DNA of 64,000 nt from Verrucomicrobiota bacterium (GTDB lineage: Bacteria; Verrucomicrobiota; Verrucomicrobiia; Limisphaerales; Pedosphaeraceae), in contig JAJPHR010000049.1 in NCBI GenBank assembly GCA_021325145.1, positions 102,661 through 166,660 of the forward strand, written 5' to 3'. This document shows positions 1-11,900 of the stretch, one piece after another. Numbering within the stretch: the stretch's first letter is position 1; each line of letters begins with the position of its first letter. The translations under genes were made by a program, and so were the position numbers. The notes beneath the pieces are model-generated. The model searched no databases. It worked only from the letters and a program-made list of their open reading frames with translations, and had not been told where the DNA came from.

Positions 1-525
1 GAGCCCAACGCCCGGACGATTCCCGTCATTGAGCAAATTGATCCCGGCGTGGAAAGCATCGTGGGCGGCACGGACAGCGAAACCGCGGTCGGCGGAATGG
101 CGTCGAAAGTTCAGGCGGCCAAAATCGTGATTCGCTCGGGCATTCCACTGGTGATTGCGTCGGGGCATAGGAAGGATGTGCTGGAGCGAGTCATGGCGGG
201 CGAGGACGAGGGAACGGTTTTCATTCCGCAGCCGGCGCGGTTGCAGAGCCGGAAGCGGTGGATTGCTTTTTTCCATCATCCGAAGGGCACTTTGTTCGTG
301 GACGCCGGGGCGAAGCAGGCCTTGCGCGAAAAGGGAAAAAGCCTGCTGCCCCCGGGCGTGGCGGGATGCGAAGGACAGTTCAAGGCTGGCGAGGTGTTGA
401 GCATTTGCGATCTCGACGGCACCGAGTTCGCGCGCGGGATATGTAATTTCAGTTCCGCGCAGATCGAAGCCCGCAGCTTCGGCCGGGCGGAGGTCGTGCA
501 TCGGGATAATTTGGTTATACTGTGA
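1..525 (+). CDS. proB: Glutamate 5-kinase, C-terminal part (5' end outside window)
   Basis: Catalyses ATP-dependent phosphorylation of L-glutamate, the first step of proline synthesis, in the cytosol. The reading frame is open from base 1, so the gene begins upstream of the window. The visible part starts in the amino-acid kinase domain, where the segment GGTDSETAVGGMASKVQAAK matches the family's nucleotide-binding loop (usually GTGGMxTK, here with V before GGM). It continues through GIPLVIASG and ends in a C-terminal PUA domain of about 75 residues (from GTLFVDAGAKQAL to the ARGICNFSS segment), as in long-form ProB. The stop codon is directly followed by the ATG of mazG with no gap, so the two are probably co-transcribed. 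proA is not in view. Confidence 0.93.
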   Translation, partial: EPNARTIPVIEQIDPGVESIVGGTDSETAVGGMASKVQAAKIVIRSGIPLVIASGHRKDVLERVMAGEDEGTVFIPQPARLQSRKRWIAFFHHPKGTLFVDAGAKQALREKGKSLLPPGVAGCEGQFKAGEVLSICDLDGTEFARGICNFSSAQIEARSFGRAEVVHRDNLVIL

Positions 526-1191
526 ATGAAGAAAGCGCGCGCCATTGATGACTTGTTGAAGGTGATGGCGAAACTGCGGTCGCCCAAGGGTTGTCCATGG
601 GACCGCGAGCAGGACCATCGTTCGCTGCGCTGGCACGCGGTTGAGGAAGTCTATGAGTTGATGGATGCCATCGAAGCGGGCGACGATCATGAGATGGCCG
701 AGGAACTGGGAGATTTGTTATTGCAGGTCGTGTTCCATTGCCAACTGGCGAGCGAGCGGAGGGCGTTCGATTTTGAAAAAGTCACGCGGCACATCGTGGA
801 CAAACTGATTCGCCGCCATCCGCATGTCTTTGGTAATTCCAAAGCGAAGACGGTGGAAGCGGTCTGGGCGCAATGGGAGCAAATCAAGAAGGCCGAGAAG
901 AAAGGCACACGGCACGAACGCCCCTCCGCGCTGGACGGCATCCCCAAACATCTGCCGAGCTTGATGCGCGTGGAAAAGCTGCTGAAAAAAGCGCGCAAGG
1001 CCGGTTTGCTTGACGAGCCTGCGAAAACTGCGATGAAACGAAACAAGGCCGCCGTGGGCAGGGACTTATTTGAACTGGCGCGGCGCGCGCATCAATCAGG
1101 TTGGTCGGCTGAGGAATTGTTGCGCGCGGAAATAAAAAAGCGGGAACGGGAGTTGAGGACGAAAGAAAACAGAATTGCACAAACACGATGA
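526..1191 (+). CDS. mazG: Nucleoside triphosphate pyrophosphohydrolase MazG
   Basis: Hydrolyses (d)NTPs to monophosphate and pyrophosphate, a house-cleaning role. At 221 aa it has one complete MazG domain and a shorter second half, compared with about 260 aa for the two-domain E. coli enzyme. The metal-binding signature is visible as EExxE (E40, E41, E44) followed by EELGD (E59, E60, D63). GCPWDREQ near residue 22 and RRHPHVFG near residue 105 are also characteristic of the family. The ATG abuts the proB stop codon, so translation is probably coupled. The start is secure because the N-terminal ARAIDDLLKVMAKLR leads straight into the conserved region. Confidence 0.95.
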   Translation: MKKARAIDDLLKVMAKLRSPKGCPWDREQDHRSLRWHAVEEVYELMDAIEAGDDHEMAEELGDLLLQVVFHCQLASERRAFDFEKVTRHIVDKLIRRHPHVFGNSKAKTVEAVWAQWEQIKKAEKKGTRHERPSALDGIPKHLPSLMRVEKLLKKARKAGLLDEPAKTAMKRNKAAVGRDLFELARRAHQSGWSAEELLRAEIKKRERELRTKENRIAQTR

Positions 1192-1294
1192 TTTCGAAGT
1201 CTTTCTACGAGCTTGACGAGGCGGTAACCTTGCCGGCTAAAGTCGGGACTCCAAACTTCGGAGCGCGGCGGCATGCGTTTTTTCGTCAACCAGA

Positions 1295-2032
1295 ATGACT
1301 CCTGCTGTTCAACCCAGCGGTGTTGCCCGAGGCTCGCCAGCCGGTGAATTCCTCGACGCGGGCGAGCGCAGAATTCCGATGATGTTTGTTCGCAGCCATC
1401 GGGCGCGCCGTTATATCCTTCGGTTGCACCCGGAAGGATGGGCGCGGGTGACGGTTCCACGCGGCGGTTCGGCGGCTGAGGCCCGCCGTTTCGCGGAAAG
1501 ACACACGGGCTGGCTCAAACGCCAGTTGGAACGACTCGCCGCGCATCCGCCCCAGCGAAAGGAATGGCTGGTCGGCACGGAGATTCTTTTTCGGGGCGAA
1601 TCCGTGAAAATCGAAACAGTTGCGCCCGAATCGAATGGTTTGGTCCGGGTCGGCGGCGAAGAGGTTTCAACTGGGGTGGCCACCGGCGATCTGCGTCCTG
1701 CGATCGAAAGACATCTCTGGAAGCTGGCGGCGAAGGAACTGCCGCCGAAGGTCCTGAAATACGCCGCGCTTCACCAATTGACCGTGCATCGGGTGACGGT
1801 TCGCAACCAAAGATCGCGGTGGGGTTCGTGCTCGCGGCGGGGAACGGTTTCGCTGAATTGGCGGATCATCCAGGCGCCGCCGTTCGTGCGCGATTACCTG
1901 ATTTTGCATGAGCTGATGCACCTTCGGCAAATGAACCATTCCTCCCGCTTCTGGCGCGAAGTCGGGCGCGTTTGTCCGGACTACAGGACGGCAGAGCGGT
2001 GGCTGAACGAGCATGCGAGTCTGCTGAAATAG
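1295..2032 (+). CDS. YgjP/SprT-like zinc metallopeptidase family protein (DUF45)
   Basis: Carries the zinc-protease signature HELMH at residues 205-209 and the third ligand in NHSSRFW (H215), preceded by RWGSCSRRGTVSLNWRI, the hallmark of the YgjP/M48-like DUF45 family. The family is widespread and poorly characterised; some members are annotated as putative metal-dependent hydrolases. The first 28 residues look unlike the family, and the ATG pair at 1379/1382 (starting MMFVRSHRARRY) is an equally good start, so the N-terminus is uncertain. It lies 103 bp after mazG in the same direction and may be independently transcribed. No signal peptide is visible, so it is probably cytosolic. Confidence 0.85.
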   Translation: MTPAVQPSGVARGSPAGEFLDAGERRIPMMFVRSHRARRYILRLHPEGWARVTVPRGGSAAEARRFAERHTGWLKRQLERLAAHPPQRKEWLVGTEILFRGESVKIETVAPESNGLVRVGGEEVSTGVATGDLRPAIERHLWKLAAKELPPKVLKYAALHQLTVHRVTVRNQRSRWGSCSRRGTVSLNWRIIQAPPFVRDYLILHELMHLRQMNHSSRFWREVGRVCPDYRTAERWLNEHASLLK

Positions 2033-2100
2033 GCTCTGCTGCTGCGGATTGCGTGGATTTTTGAACCCGCTGCTGCCCAAATAAAAACCGCCTGCATAGA

Positions 2101-2138
2101 CCTTGACGTGTTTAATGAGTAACACAACACTGTCAAGG
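2101..2138. promoter_or_regulatory. Inverted repeat upstream of the M13 peptidase gene
   Basis: CCTTGAC (2101-2107) is the exact reverse complement of GTCAAGG (2132-2138), and the next inner segment GTGTT/AACAC (2108-2112 and 2121-2125) also pairs. It lies about 70 bp before the M13 peptidase start, in the 165-bp gap after the YgjP-like gene. It could be an operator, or a terminator hairpin without a T-tract for the upstream gene. The sequence alone does not decide. Confidence 0.4.
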
Positions 2139-2208
2139 GTTCCCGGTGGTCCGGCTCGAATCAGAAGTGCCGACGATAACTTGCTGATCCAAAGTTTTGA
2201 AAATTTGC

Positions 2209-4281
2209 ATGAATAAGTTGAAGTGTCTTCTCGGCGGTCTGGCTGCAACGAGTGTTGCGGCGCTCAATTTGAATAACTCCATGGCGGCAGAGACGCCGCC
2301 CAAAGTCCCGCGCTTCTCGGTTGAATACATGGATCGATCAGTTGATCCGGGCACGGACTTTTACCGCTACGCCTGCGGAACGTGGTTGAAGGAAAACCCG
2401 GTGCCGGCGGACAAGTCGCGCTGGGGCGGTTTCGGCCAGTTGCAGGAGCGGAACTGGTTTTTGATCCATCAATTGCTCGAGTCGGCGGCTCATCCCACAC
2501 CGGATCCAAACCAGGGCGGCGATAAAAAAAGAGCGGAAGTGATCCAAAAAGTTGGCGACTTCTATAAATCAGCCATGGACACCAACCGCCTCGAAAGTCT
2601 CGGATTCAAGCCGCTCAAGGCTGATTTAAAGCGGATCGATTCGGTAAAATCGCGCGAGGAGTTGTTGCGATTGCTGGCGGAGTTCCATGAACGTGGCGTC
2701 GGCGGATTTTTTGGGGCGGGCGTATCACCCGATGCGAAAAATAGCGAGGTCTACGCCTTCGAACTTGGGCAGGGTGGTTTGGGATTGCCGGATCGCGATT
2801 ATTATCTGAGCGATGGTTTTACCAAACAGCGCGACGCTTACGTGGTTCATATCACGAAGATGTTCACGCTGCTCGGCGAAAAACCGGAGGAAGCGAAAGC
2901 TCATGCGGCGACGATTCTTGATGTGGAAACAGCGCTCGCCAAAGCCAGCAAGTCGCGGGTCGATCTGCGTGATCCCGTTGCCAATTACCACAAGGTCACC
3001 ACCGCCAGCCTGGCGGAGAATTATCCCGACCTCCCTTTGAAGTTTTATATGATGGAGTCAGGGTTGGAAAAGGTTCCGGACTTGATCGTCGGGCAGCCTG
3101 AGTTCTTTGCGGCCCTGGACAAACTGGTCAAGGACCGGCCGCTGGAGGATTGGAAGGTTTATCTGCGCTGGCATTTGGTCACTGCGGCCGCGCCCTTTCT
3201 GCAGGCGGCGGCGGAGGACGAAGATTTTGCTTTTTACGGCACGGTATTGCGCGGGCAGCCCACCCAGGAACCGCGCTGGCAGCGCGCCGCGAAAGTGATC
3301 GACTCCCACATCGGCGAGGCGCTGGGGCAGCTTTTCGTCGAGAAATATTACCCTCCCACCGCCCGCGCCCGCATGAATGAGTTGGTGGAGAACTTGAAAG
3401 CCGTGTTTCGCGACCGGTTGAAGAAGGTTGATTGGATGACCGATGAAACCAGGTCGAAGGCGCTGGCGAAGTTCGATCTGTTCACCCAAAAAATCGGTTA
3501 TCCCGACAAATTCCGGGATTATTCGAAGGTAAAAATTCGCAGTGATGATTTTCTCGGGAACGTGCAGCGGGCGGAGATCTTCGAATCCAGGCGCGAACTC
3601 GCGCGCGTCGGCAAGCCCGTCGACAAGACGGAGTGGCACATGACGCCGCCGACGGTGAACGCTTATTTCAATCCGTTGCAGAACGAGATCGTTTTTCCCG
3701 CCGGCATCCTGCAACCGCCGTTCTTCGATGTGGAAATGGACGACGCGGTCAACTACGGCGCCATCGGCGTGGTGATCGGGCACGAGATCACCCACGGCTA
3801 CGACGACCAGGGCCGCAAGTATGACGCGCACGGAAACTTGAACGATTGGTGGACCGAAGCCGACGCGAAGGCTTTCGATGAACGCGCGCAAAAGGTGGTG
3901 GACCAATATAACGCCTACGAACCGCTGCCCGATGTCCACGTCAATGGCCGGTTGACCCTGGGCGAAAACCTGGCCGATCTTGGCGGCACGAGCATTGCCT
4001 TCGAAGCACTACAACGCGCGCTGGCCAAGGATCCGTCCAAACGCAAAGTGATCGATGGGTTCACGCCGGAGCAACGGTTCTTCCTTTCGCTGTCCCAGGT
4101 CTGGCGGACGAACATTCGCGAAGCGGAAGCGCGCCGGCTGGTCACGGTGGACCCGCACAGCCCCGGACAATTCCGCGCCATCGGACCGCACGTGAACCAA
4201 CCGGCGTTCTACGAAGCCTTCGGCATCAAGGAAGGCACGCCCATGTGGCGCGCGCCCGAGTTGCGGGCGAAGATTTGGTAG
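2209..4281 (+). CDS. M13 family (neprilysin/PepO-like) metallopeptidase, secreted
   Basis: Zinc endopeptidase of family M13, which cleaves short peptides. With the ATG at 2209 it has 690 aa, close to the usual 630-700. The start is followed by a positively charged, then hydrophobic stretch ending in NSMAAE, which fits a signal peptide and export to the periplasm. Family marks are NAYFNPLQNEIVFPAGILQP, the zinc motif HEITH (from residue 525) followed by GYDDQGRKYD, and the third-ligand motif GENLADLGG (E586). The PTVNAYF substrate-binding motif is intact. A TTG four codons upstream (2197) is an alternative start; neither has a clear Shine-Dalgarno sequence. No partner genes are evident. Confidence 0.93.
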   Translation: MNKLKCLLGGLAATSVAALNLNNSMAAETPPKVPRFSVEYMDRSVDPGTDFYRYACGTWLKENPVPADKSRWGGFGQLQERNWFLIHQLLESAAHPTPDPNQGGDKKRAEVIQKVGDFYKSAMDTNRLESLGFKPLKADLKRIDSVKSREELLRLLAEFHERGVGGFFGAGVSPDAKNSEVYAFELGQGGLGLPDRDYYLSDGFTKQRDAYVVHITKMFTLLGEKPEEAKAHAATILDVETALAKASKSRVDLRDPVANYHKVTTASLAENYPDLPLKFYMMESGLEKVPDLIVGQPEFFAALDKLVKDRPLEDWKVYLRWHLVTAAAPFLQAAAEDEDFAFYGTVLRGQPTQEPRWQRAAKVIDSHIGEALGQLFVEKYYPPTARARMNELVENLKAVFRDRLKKVDWMTDETRSKALAKFDLFTQKIGYPDKFRDYSKVKIRSDDFLGNVQRAEIFESRRELARVGKPVDKTEWHMTPPTVNAYFNPLQNEIVFPAGILQPPFFDVEMDDAVNYGAIGVVIGHEITHGYDDQGRKYDAHGNLNDWWTEADAKAFDERAQKVVDQYNAYEPLPDVHVNGRLTLGENLADLGGTSIAFEALQRALAKDPSKRKVIDGFTPEQRFFLSLSQVWRTNIREAEARRLVTVDPHSPGQFRAIGPHVNQPAFYEAFGIKEGTPMWRAPELRAKIW

Positions 4282-4437
4282 GGCGGCTATCTGGAACCTC
4301 CCTGCTGTTTGGGGTGCAACTTGAAACAACCACCATCGGTGGAAACGGCTCGTCTCACCCCGGCGGCATGGTGGTTGGAGTTTGGTGTTTTGGATTCGAC
4401 TTCGAGCGGCACTAATGGTTAAGTACACGGACAGCTT

Positions 4438-5547
4438 ATGACAGACCCACGTTACGGCAAATTGGCGAAATTACTCGTCGGATATTCCCTGGAAGTCAAA
4501 CGCGGCGAGCGCGTCCTGTTGGACATGTTCGATGTGCCGGATGAATTCTCCGTCGAACTCATGCGGGCGGTGCGGGCCGTGGGCGCGACGCCTTTGATCG
4601 AAATCCGGCACAGCCGCATTACGCGCGAAATCCTCCGGGAAACCGATGGGAAACATGCCGCGCTGGTCCGCGATGTGGAGCTCTTTCGCATGAAAAAGAT
4701 GGACGGCTACATCGCCGTCCGCGGCAGCGCCAACGCCAATGAAGCGGCGGATGTTCCCGCCGACCGCATGGCGCAGTACGCGCGCGCGTTAAGGCCCGTG
4801 CTGAACCATCGCATCAACAAGACACGCTGGGTCGTATTGCGCTGGCCCACCCCGAGCATGGCCCAGGGCGCGAACATGAGCACCGAGGCGTTCGAAAATC
4901 TGTACTTCGACGTCTGCACCATGAACTATCGCAAGATGGCCAAAGCGATGGCGCCGCTCGAGCGGCGGATGAAACGGGCCAATCGCGTCCACCTCAAAGG
5001 CCCGGGCACCGACCTCACTTTCAGCATCAAGGGAATCGGCGCGAAGATGTGCCGGGGTGACCACAACATCCCCGATGGAGAGGTCTTTTCCTGCCCGGTG
5101 AAAGATTCGGTCAACGGCCAGATCACTTTCAACACCCCCACGATTTATTCGGGAACCAAGTTCGAGAATGTCCATCTGGAGTTCAAGGCTGGCAAAATCA
5201 TCAAAGCGACTTCCAGCAATACGAAAAAGCTGAATGAAATCCTCGATACCGATGCGGGCGCGCGTTACATCGGCGAGTTCTCGCTTGGTTTCAATCCGTA
5301 CATTCTCGATCCGATGTGCGACATTTTGTTCGATGAGAAGATCGCCGGTTCGCTGCACTTCACGCCGGGGCTGGCCTACGAGGTTTGCGACAACGGGAAC
5401 CGTTCGGCCGTGCATTGGGACATGGTGCTGATCCAGCGCCCCGAATGGGGCGGCGGCGAGATATGGTTTGACGGAACACTTATCCGCAAGGACGGCATGT
5501 TTGTGCCGAAGGATTTGAAAGGATTGAATCCGGAGAATTTAAAGTAG
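4438..5547 (+). CDS. M29 family aminopeptidase (AmpS/AmpT type)
   Basis: Cytosolic metallo-aminopeptidase that removes N-terminal residues from peptides. At 369 aa it is slightly shorter than the roughly 410-aa thermophilic enzymes. The N-terminus ([21 protein letters not shown]) is the family's typical opening. Candidate metal ligands can be placed by spacing against the Thermus enzymes: E215 in DGEVF, E280 in IGEFSLG, H307 and Y314 in [12 protein letters not shown], and H326/D328 in AVHWDM. It lies downstream of another peptidase gene (M13), separated by 156 bp, so it probably has its own promoter. The assignment rests on motif spacing and overall resemblance. Confidence 0.9.
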   Translation: MTDPRYGKLAKLLVGYSLEVKRGERVLLDMFDVPDEFSVELMRAVRAVGATPLIEIRHSRITREILRETDGKHAALVRDVELFRMKKMDGYIAVRGSANANEAADVPADRMAQYARALRPVLNHRINKTRWVVLRWPTPSMAQGANMSTEAFENLYFDVCTMNYRKMAKAMAPLERRMKRANRVHLKGPGTDLTFSIKGIGAKMCRGDHNIPDGEVFSCPVKDSVNGQITFNTPTIYSGTKFENVHLEFKAGKIIKATSSNTKKLNEILDTDAGARYIGEFSLGFNPYILDPMCDILFDEKIAGSLHFTPGLAYEVCDNGNRSAVHWDMVLIQRPEWGGGEIWFDGTLIRKDGMFVPKDLKGLNPENLK

Positions 5548-5944
5548 ACCAGGCACCGCCGCGCTTTGTTACTTCATGAGGCCAGCGCTTCCGGTTAGGA
5601 CGCACTGCCGCGCATCCGGGGTTGCCCGAATGGCAGAGTGCTCAAATTCACCCCGGCCGAGCGTAAAAACTGGCATCGCTTACCATCACTTAGCTCAGCA
5701 TAGCGTCAGCTGGCGCTATGAGCTCCTTTCCCGGCTTCGAACTTCTAATTTGGATCTCGGATTTCATAGAACCCCAGCTTTGGACCTTGGACCTTGGGCT
5801 TTGCACTTACCTCCCCTCTCAGGAGACCAGACCTTGACATCTGTATCACTACGGAGGCTTTCTCGGCATTTGGGTTTAGGATTTTTTAGAATTTTTGACT
5901 CGCCTTTAGGCCAGCGCCCCCTAGGATGGGCTTTATTTCAGCTT
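5548..5944. other. 397-bp gap before the giant LamG/NHL gene
   Basis: An open frame extends upstream of 5945 to an ATG at 5576, but its composition (poor similarity to the modules and no signal peptide) argues against translation there. The gap holds an imperfect hairpin around 5693-5730, with CATAGCG pairing with CGCTATG. It also has a short direct repeat of GGACCTTGG around 5782-5800. I see no RNA gene. Confidence 0.4.
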
Positions 5945-8900
5945 ATGAAAATCCCACGCGTGGTTGATCCTTTTCGGTTGGCCTTATTTCTCTGTGCCAT
6001 GATGGTCAGCCACGCTCTACTCGCCTCTACGAATAACAGCTTGCTTTGCAACGGGAGCACCCAGTATGTGAGCGTGCCGGCCAACACGAATCTGACGCCC
6101 ACGCCGCTCACCTTCGAGGCCTGGGTCAATCCCTCCGTCGCGACCTGCAATACCATCCTCTCCCGCGGGGACGGCGGCGGCCAAAGCGATTTCATATTCA
6201 CGGTTGGCTACAACGGCTCGTTCTGCGGTGTCATGAACGCGGCTTTTTGGGGAGCCGGCGCCTGGGACGCCTCGGCCTCGGTCATTCCTCTCAATGCCTG
6301 GACGCATGTGGCCGTGACCTTCGATGGCACCAACAAGCAGTTTTATCTCAACGGCGCACTCGATAGAATCGTGGCGCGCCCCGGGACACTCTACCAGAGC
6401 GGCACGGCCATGTACCTCGGGCGGCAGGGCACGAATTGTAATTGCAACTCTTTCCATGGTCTCTTGGGCGAAGTGCGGATCTGGAATACAATACGCACGC
6501 CCAGTGAAATCACCGCCGACATGGCTTTTAGTTCCGGTGCCCAGCCGGGTTTGGTGGCCTACTATCCTCTCGACGAAGGCAGCGGCACCAACGCCTTCGA
6601 CGCTTCCGGCAATGGCAACGACGGCACTCTCAACGGTGGCGCGACCTGGGCAAATTCCGGGCCGCCCGCCAGCCCGCCGCCGATTTCGTTGGGCGGCACA
6701 AACTTCCTGTTGGGCCCGGCAGCCGGCACGGCCAGCGTCAATCTGTCCGTCAGCATCGGTGCGAGCGCAACCAACAACGCGCCGTGGCTGCACGCGAGCC
6801 CCACGAACAAAAGCGGTTTCAACCTCCTGTTCAATCTTGATGCGAACACCGGATTGACGCGTACCGGCACCCTCACCATCGCCGGCCAGACGGTCACGGT
6901 GCAGCAGGCCGGTTCTGGTTACGTGGCGGCTTCGGGGCTGGCCACTCTGGTTGCCTCGGGCACCAATAGTCCGCAGGGCCTGGCGATGGATGGTATCGGT
7001 AATGTTTACTTTGCGGACTCAGGCTCGGGTGCAATCAAGAAATGGGTGGCGGCGAGCAACTCCGTCGTCACGCTCGTCTCCACGGGCCTGGCATCGCCCA
7101 ATGCCGTGGCGCTGGATGGGGCGGGGAATATCTATATCTGCGACCAAGGGCACCAGGCGATCAAGGAGTTAGTCCTGTCGAATAACACAGTAATCACCCT
7201 GGTTTCCACGGGCCTGACCATCCCGGCAGGCCTGGCCGTTGACAGGGCGGGAAATGTGCTTATCGGGGATGCGCGCAGCAATGTGGTAAAATTGTGGAAC
7301 ACCGCGACGAACGGGCTAAGCACGCTCTTCTCCCTCACAAGTCCTTTTGGCGTCACCGTGGATGCGTCGGGCGTTGTCTATGTTGCCAATGGCGGCGGGG
7401 TGTGGAAGTGGACTGCGGCCAGCGGGCTTTCCCAGGTGGTCCCGTCGTCTGTTCACGCGATTGCCGTTGCTGTGGATGGCGGAGGCAATGTTTATTTTGC
7501 GGACAATTTTACGCATACCGTTGGAGAGTGGATCGCGGCGAGCAACATCGTGGTCACCCTCGCCAGTACCCAGAACGGCCCTACCGGCCTGGCGTTGGAT
7601 CCGGCGGGCAATCTGTTCTCCGCGCAAACGGTGACCAACGTCCTTGAGGAACTGCCGCATGCCTTCGTAAATGCGACGCCGAAAATCGAGATTGCCGGGG
7701 TGGGTAACGACACGTTGCCCGTGGTGGTGCCGTCCACCGCAAGCCTGCTTCCCAACTACTTTCCCACCAGCAGCCAGCCTTGGGTAACCGTTACCGGGTT
7801 TACGAACGGGATCGTGAGTTTTTCCTACACCGAAAATGGCGCCATTTCCGGCATCGCCTACCTCAACGTCCTGGGCCAACCCGTTGAGGTCATACAAATG
7901 GATGGCTACAGCTTCAGAGGCAATGGCACCAATCAGTACGTGTCCGTGCCGGCCAACCCCAGTTTCACACCCACTCAGCTCACCTTTGAGGCCTGGGTCA
8001 ATCCCTCCGCCGCGACCTGCAATACCATCCTCTCCCGCGGAGATGGCAGTAACGGAGGCCTCACCGATTATATTTTCGACGTCGGTTATGATGGGGCAAC
8101 CTGCGGAGTTATGAAAATGGGATTTTTCGGAGTGGGCGTCTGGGACGCTTCGGCCTCGACCATTCCACTCAACACCTGGACGCATGTCGCGGTGACCTTT
8201 GATGGCACCAATAAGCAGTTTTACATCAATGGCATGCTCGACCGCACCGCGCCTCGTCCCGGCCTGCTCTACCAGAGCGGCTCCGCTCTTTATATTGGCC
8301 GCCAGGGCTCCAGTTGCAATTGCAACTACTTCAATGGCGCGTTGGCCGAAGTGCGGATTTGGGACACGGTTCGCTCCGCCAGTCAAATCGCCGCCGATAT
8401 GAGCTATTCCTCAGGCGCCCAACCGGGGTTGGCCGCCTATTATCATTTCAACGAAGGCAGCGGCGTCAATGCTATGGACGCTTCCGGCCAAGGCCATAAC
8501 GGCCTGGTTGCGCTCGGCACCAGTTGGACCAACTCCGTCCCGACGTTCCCCGGGTGGCTGACGGCGACGAACCTTGTCGAAGCACCGGCCGCCGGGACCG
8601 ATAGTGTCTTTGTTTCGGTCTTTGCTGGGTGGATTGCTACCAATAACGCGTCCTGGTTGCACCTGAGCCCAACCAATCAAAGCGGGATGGGCGCCGCCAG
8701 GGTCACCTTCAGCTTCGATGGCAACACCGGCGCAACCCGCACCGGCACGCTCACCATCGCCGACCAGACGCTCACGGTCACTCAAGCGGGCTCCAACTAT
8801 GTCGCTGCCCCGGCGCCGGTCGCCCCGCTTGTGGCTTCGGGCTTAAACGATCCTTGGGGCATGGCCGTGGATCGGGCCGGCAACGTCTATTTCGCCGATT

Positions 8901-11900
8901 TACTAAATAATGCCCTGAAGGAATGGCTGGCGGCGAGCAACACGGTGATCTCGCTGGTTTCGACTGGGCTCTCCTTCCCTTCTTACCCGGCCTTGGATAC
9001 GGCAGGAAACGTGTATTTCTCCGATCGAGGTAACCATGCACTGAAAGAATGGGTCGCGGCGAGCAACACCGTCGTCACGCTGGTGTCCTCAGGTTTGCAG
9101 AATCCAACGGGGGTGGCAGTGGACTTGGCAGGCAATGTCTATGTAGCCGATTTTTCCGCCAACGCCCTGAAAGAGTGGGTTGCCGCCAACAACTCGCTCA
9201 TCACGCTGGTTTCCTCCGGGTTGACCAATCCCGAGGGCGTGGCGGTGGATGTATTCGGGAACGTTTATGTCTGCAGTATTTACAACAACACCATTCAAGA
9301 GTGGCTCGCCGCCAGTAACACTCTTGTGACCTTGATCTCGTCGGGCCTGAACCAGCCCTATGGCGTGGCGCTGGATGTCATGGGCAATGTGTTTATTTCG
9401 GATACCGGCCATGCCGCGATCAAAGAGTGGATCGCCGCAAGCAACACGCTGACCACTCTTAGTTCCTCAGGCGTGGGCGCTCCTTCGGGCGTGGCCGTGG
9501 ATGGCATGCGCGACGTCTATATCGCGGACTACAACAACCAGGCAATCAAGGTTTTACCGCGCGCCTTTTTAGACCCCACACCGAGGTTCGAACCCCGGTC
9601 CGCTGGCAGCGATGCCTTGCCGCCAGTGGTGCCGGTGACCGCAGAACAATTTCCCGCTTTCGCGCCGGTCAGCGACCAATCGTGGCTGACGCTCAATCGC
9701 GTGAGCAACGGCATCGTGAGTTTTGCTTTCAGCCAGAATATTGGGCCCGCTCGCACAGCCCACGTTACCGTTCTTGGCCAGGATACCCTTATAACGCAAA
9801 GCTCCAGCTCCAGCTTGTTCTTCAATGGGACCAACCAATTTGTGACCGTGCCGGCCAGCCCCAGCCTGACGCCCACACCTGTGACCTTCGAGGCCTGGGT
9901 CAACCCGAGCGTGGCGACGTGCAACACTATCCTGTCTCGGGGCGACGGCGGGGGCTTCACCGATTACGTGTTGCAGATCGGTTATGATGGAACCAGCTGC
10001 AGTAGCATGAAATTGGGCTTTTTCGGCGCCGGCGGCTGGGACTTTTCGGCCTCGTCCATTGCGCTCAACACCTGGACGCACGTGGCCGTGACGTACGATG
10101 GCGCCCAAAAGAAGTTTTATATCAATGGCCAACTGGACAGCACGGCAGATCGCGCCGGCTCACTCAACCAAAGCGGCACGAACATGTTCCTCGGACGCCA
10201 GGGCACGGTCTGCAACTGCAGTTACTTCAACGGGCAACTCGCGGAGGTGCGCCTCTGGAATGTCACGCGCTCCGCCAGCCAGGTCAGCGCCGACATGGGC
10301 TTCTTCCCGGGCCCGGAACGGGGCCTGGTGACCTACTATCACCTCAACGAAGGCGGCGGCACGATCGCCAACGACGCCTCCGGCAACGGCCATAACGGCA
10401 CCCTCAATTCCGGCGCCGGCTGGACCAATTCCCCGCCTCCGTTGCCCGGCATTCTGGGCGTAGCCGGCCTTGTGGAAGGGCCCGCCGCGGGAGTGGATAG
10501 TGTCGTGCTGTCAGACTTCGGCGGCTGGACCGTAACGAACAACACCACCTGGCTGCAGTTGAACCCAGCCAACCCGAGCGGCTTCGGCAACACGAACCTT
10601 TTCTTCAATTTCTCCGCCAACACTGGGGCCACCCGCACCGGAACTCTTGGCATCGCGGGGCGGACGCTCAGCGTGACGCAAGCCGGGGCAGCCTACGTGG
10701 CGGCTCCGGCACCCGTCACCACGCTGGCGAACTCGGGTTCAAGTTTGTTCGACCCGGTGGGTGTGGCTGTGGATGGCGCGGGCAATGTCTTCACCGCGGA
10801 CACCGGACACAACCTAATCAAGGAATGGCTGGCGGCAAGCAACGCGGTGATCTCGCTGGTTTCGACAGGGCTCGCCTCGCCTTTTTACCCAACCTTGGAT
10901 GCGGCAGGAAACGTCTATTTCTCCGATCATAATCACGTTGCATTGAAAGAATGGGTCGCGGCGAGCAACACCGTCGTCACGCTGGTGTCCTCAGGTTTAG
11001 TGAGTCCTGCGGGGGTGGCAGTGGACTGGGCAGGCAATGTTTATGTAGCCGACGGCAACACCCTGAAAGAGTGGGTTGCCGCCAGCAACTCGCTCGTCAC
11101 ACTGGTTTCCTCCGGGTTGACCAATCCCATGGGTATAACGGTGGATGTCTCTGGGAACATCTACCTTGCCTGTCCTGGCAGTCACGCCATTTTCGAGTGG
11201 TTCTCAGCAAGTAACAGCCTCGTCACACTCGTTTCCTCCGGCCTTGGCCTGCCTTATGACGTGAAAGTGGATGGCGGCGGCAACCTGTATATTGCCGATC
11301 CAGGCGCCAATGCCATTTTGCAGTGGAGCCCCGCCGGCGGCACTCTGACCACCCTGGTTTCCTCGGGCCTGAAGAATCCGTTTGGCGTGGCGGTGGATGC
11401 AGCGGGGAATATCTATATTGCTGATTCCGGGAACAATGCCCTCAAAGAACTGCCGCGTGCCTTCGTGGACCCGACCCCCAAATTCGAAGCCCCCGGTGCC
11501 GGAAGCGATTTCTTGCCAGCGGTCCTGCCGGCAACCGCCGACTTGCTCGCTCCCTTCGGCCCTGGCAGCGACCAGTCCTGGCTCACTATCAATGGCGCGT
11601 CCAACGACGTGGTGAGCTTTTCCTTCCCTCAAAACAGCGGCACGCTCCGAACCGCCCACGTCAACGTCCTCGGCCAAAGCGTCCCCATCACCCAATACGG
11701 CAGTATTGGTTTGGCGACAAGTCTGACCGGCGCGCAATTTCTCACGAACGGCTCGTTCCAATTTACCTTCACCAACCTCCCCGGCGGGACCTATACAGTT
11801 TTGGGCAGCACGAACATCTCCCTGCCGATCGCGCAATGGACCCCGCTCGGCGCGCCCACTGAAAATCCTCCGGGTCAATATCAGTTCACCGACCCCGCCC

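Noticed and set aside
5620..5690. tRNA-like text near GAATGGCAGAGTGCTC
   Set aside because: I could not build a cloverleaf. There is no T arm with a GTTCGA-type loop and no matching acceptor stem.
5576..5944. Longer N-terminus for the giant protein from ATG 5576
   Set aside because: The extra 123 residues have no match to the modules, and the ATG at 5945 begins a good signal peptide.
7316..8386. A 356-codon minus-strand frame within the giant LamG/NHL gene
   Set aside because: Shadow of the repeated coding DNA. Similar minus-strand frames appear in each of the three modules.
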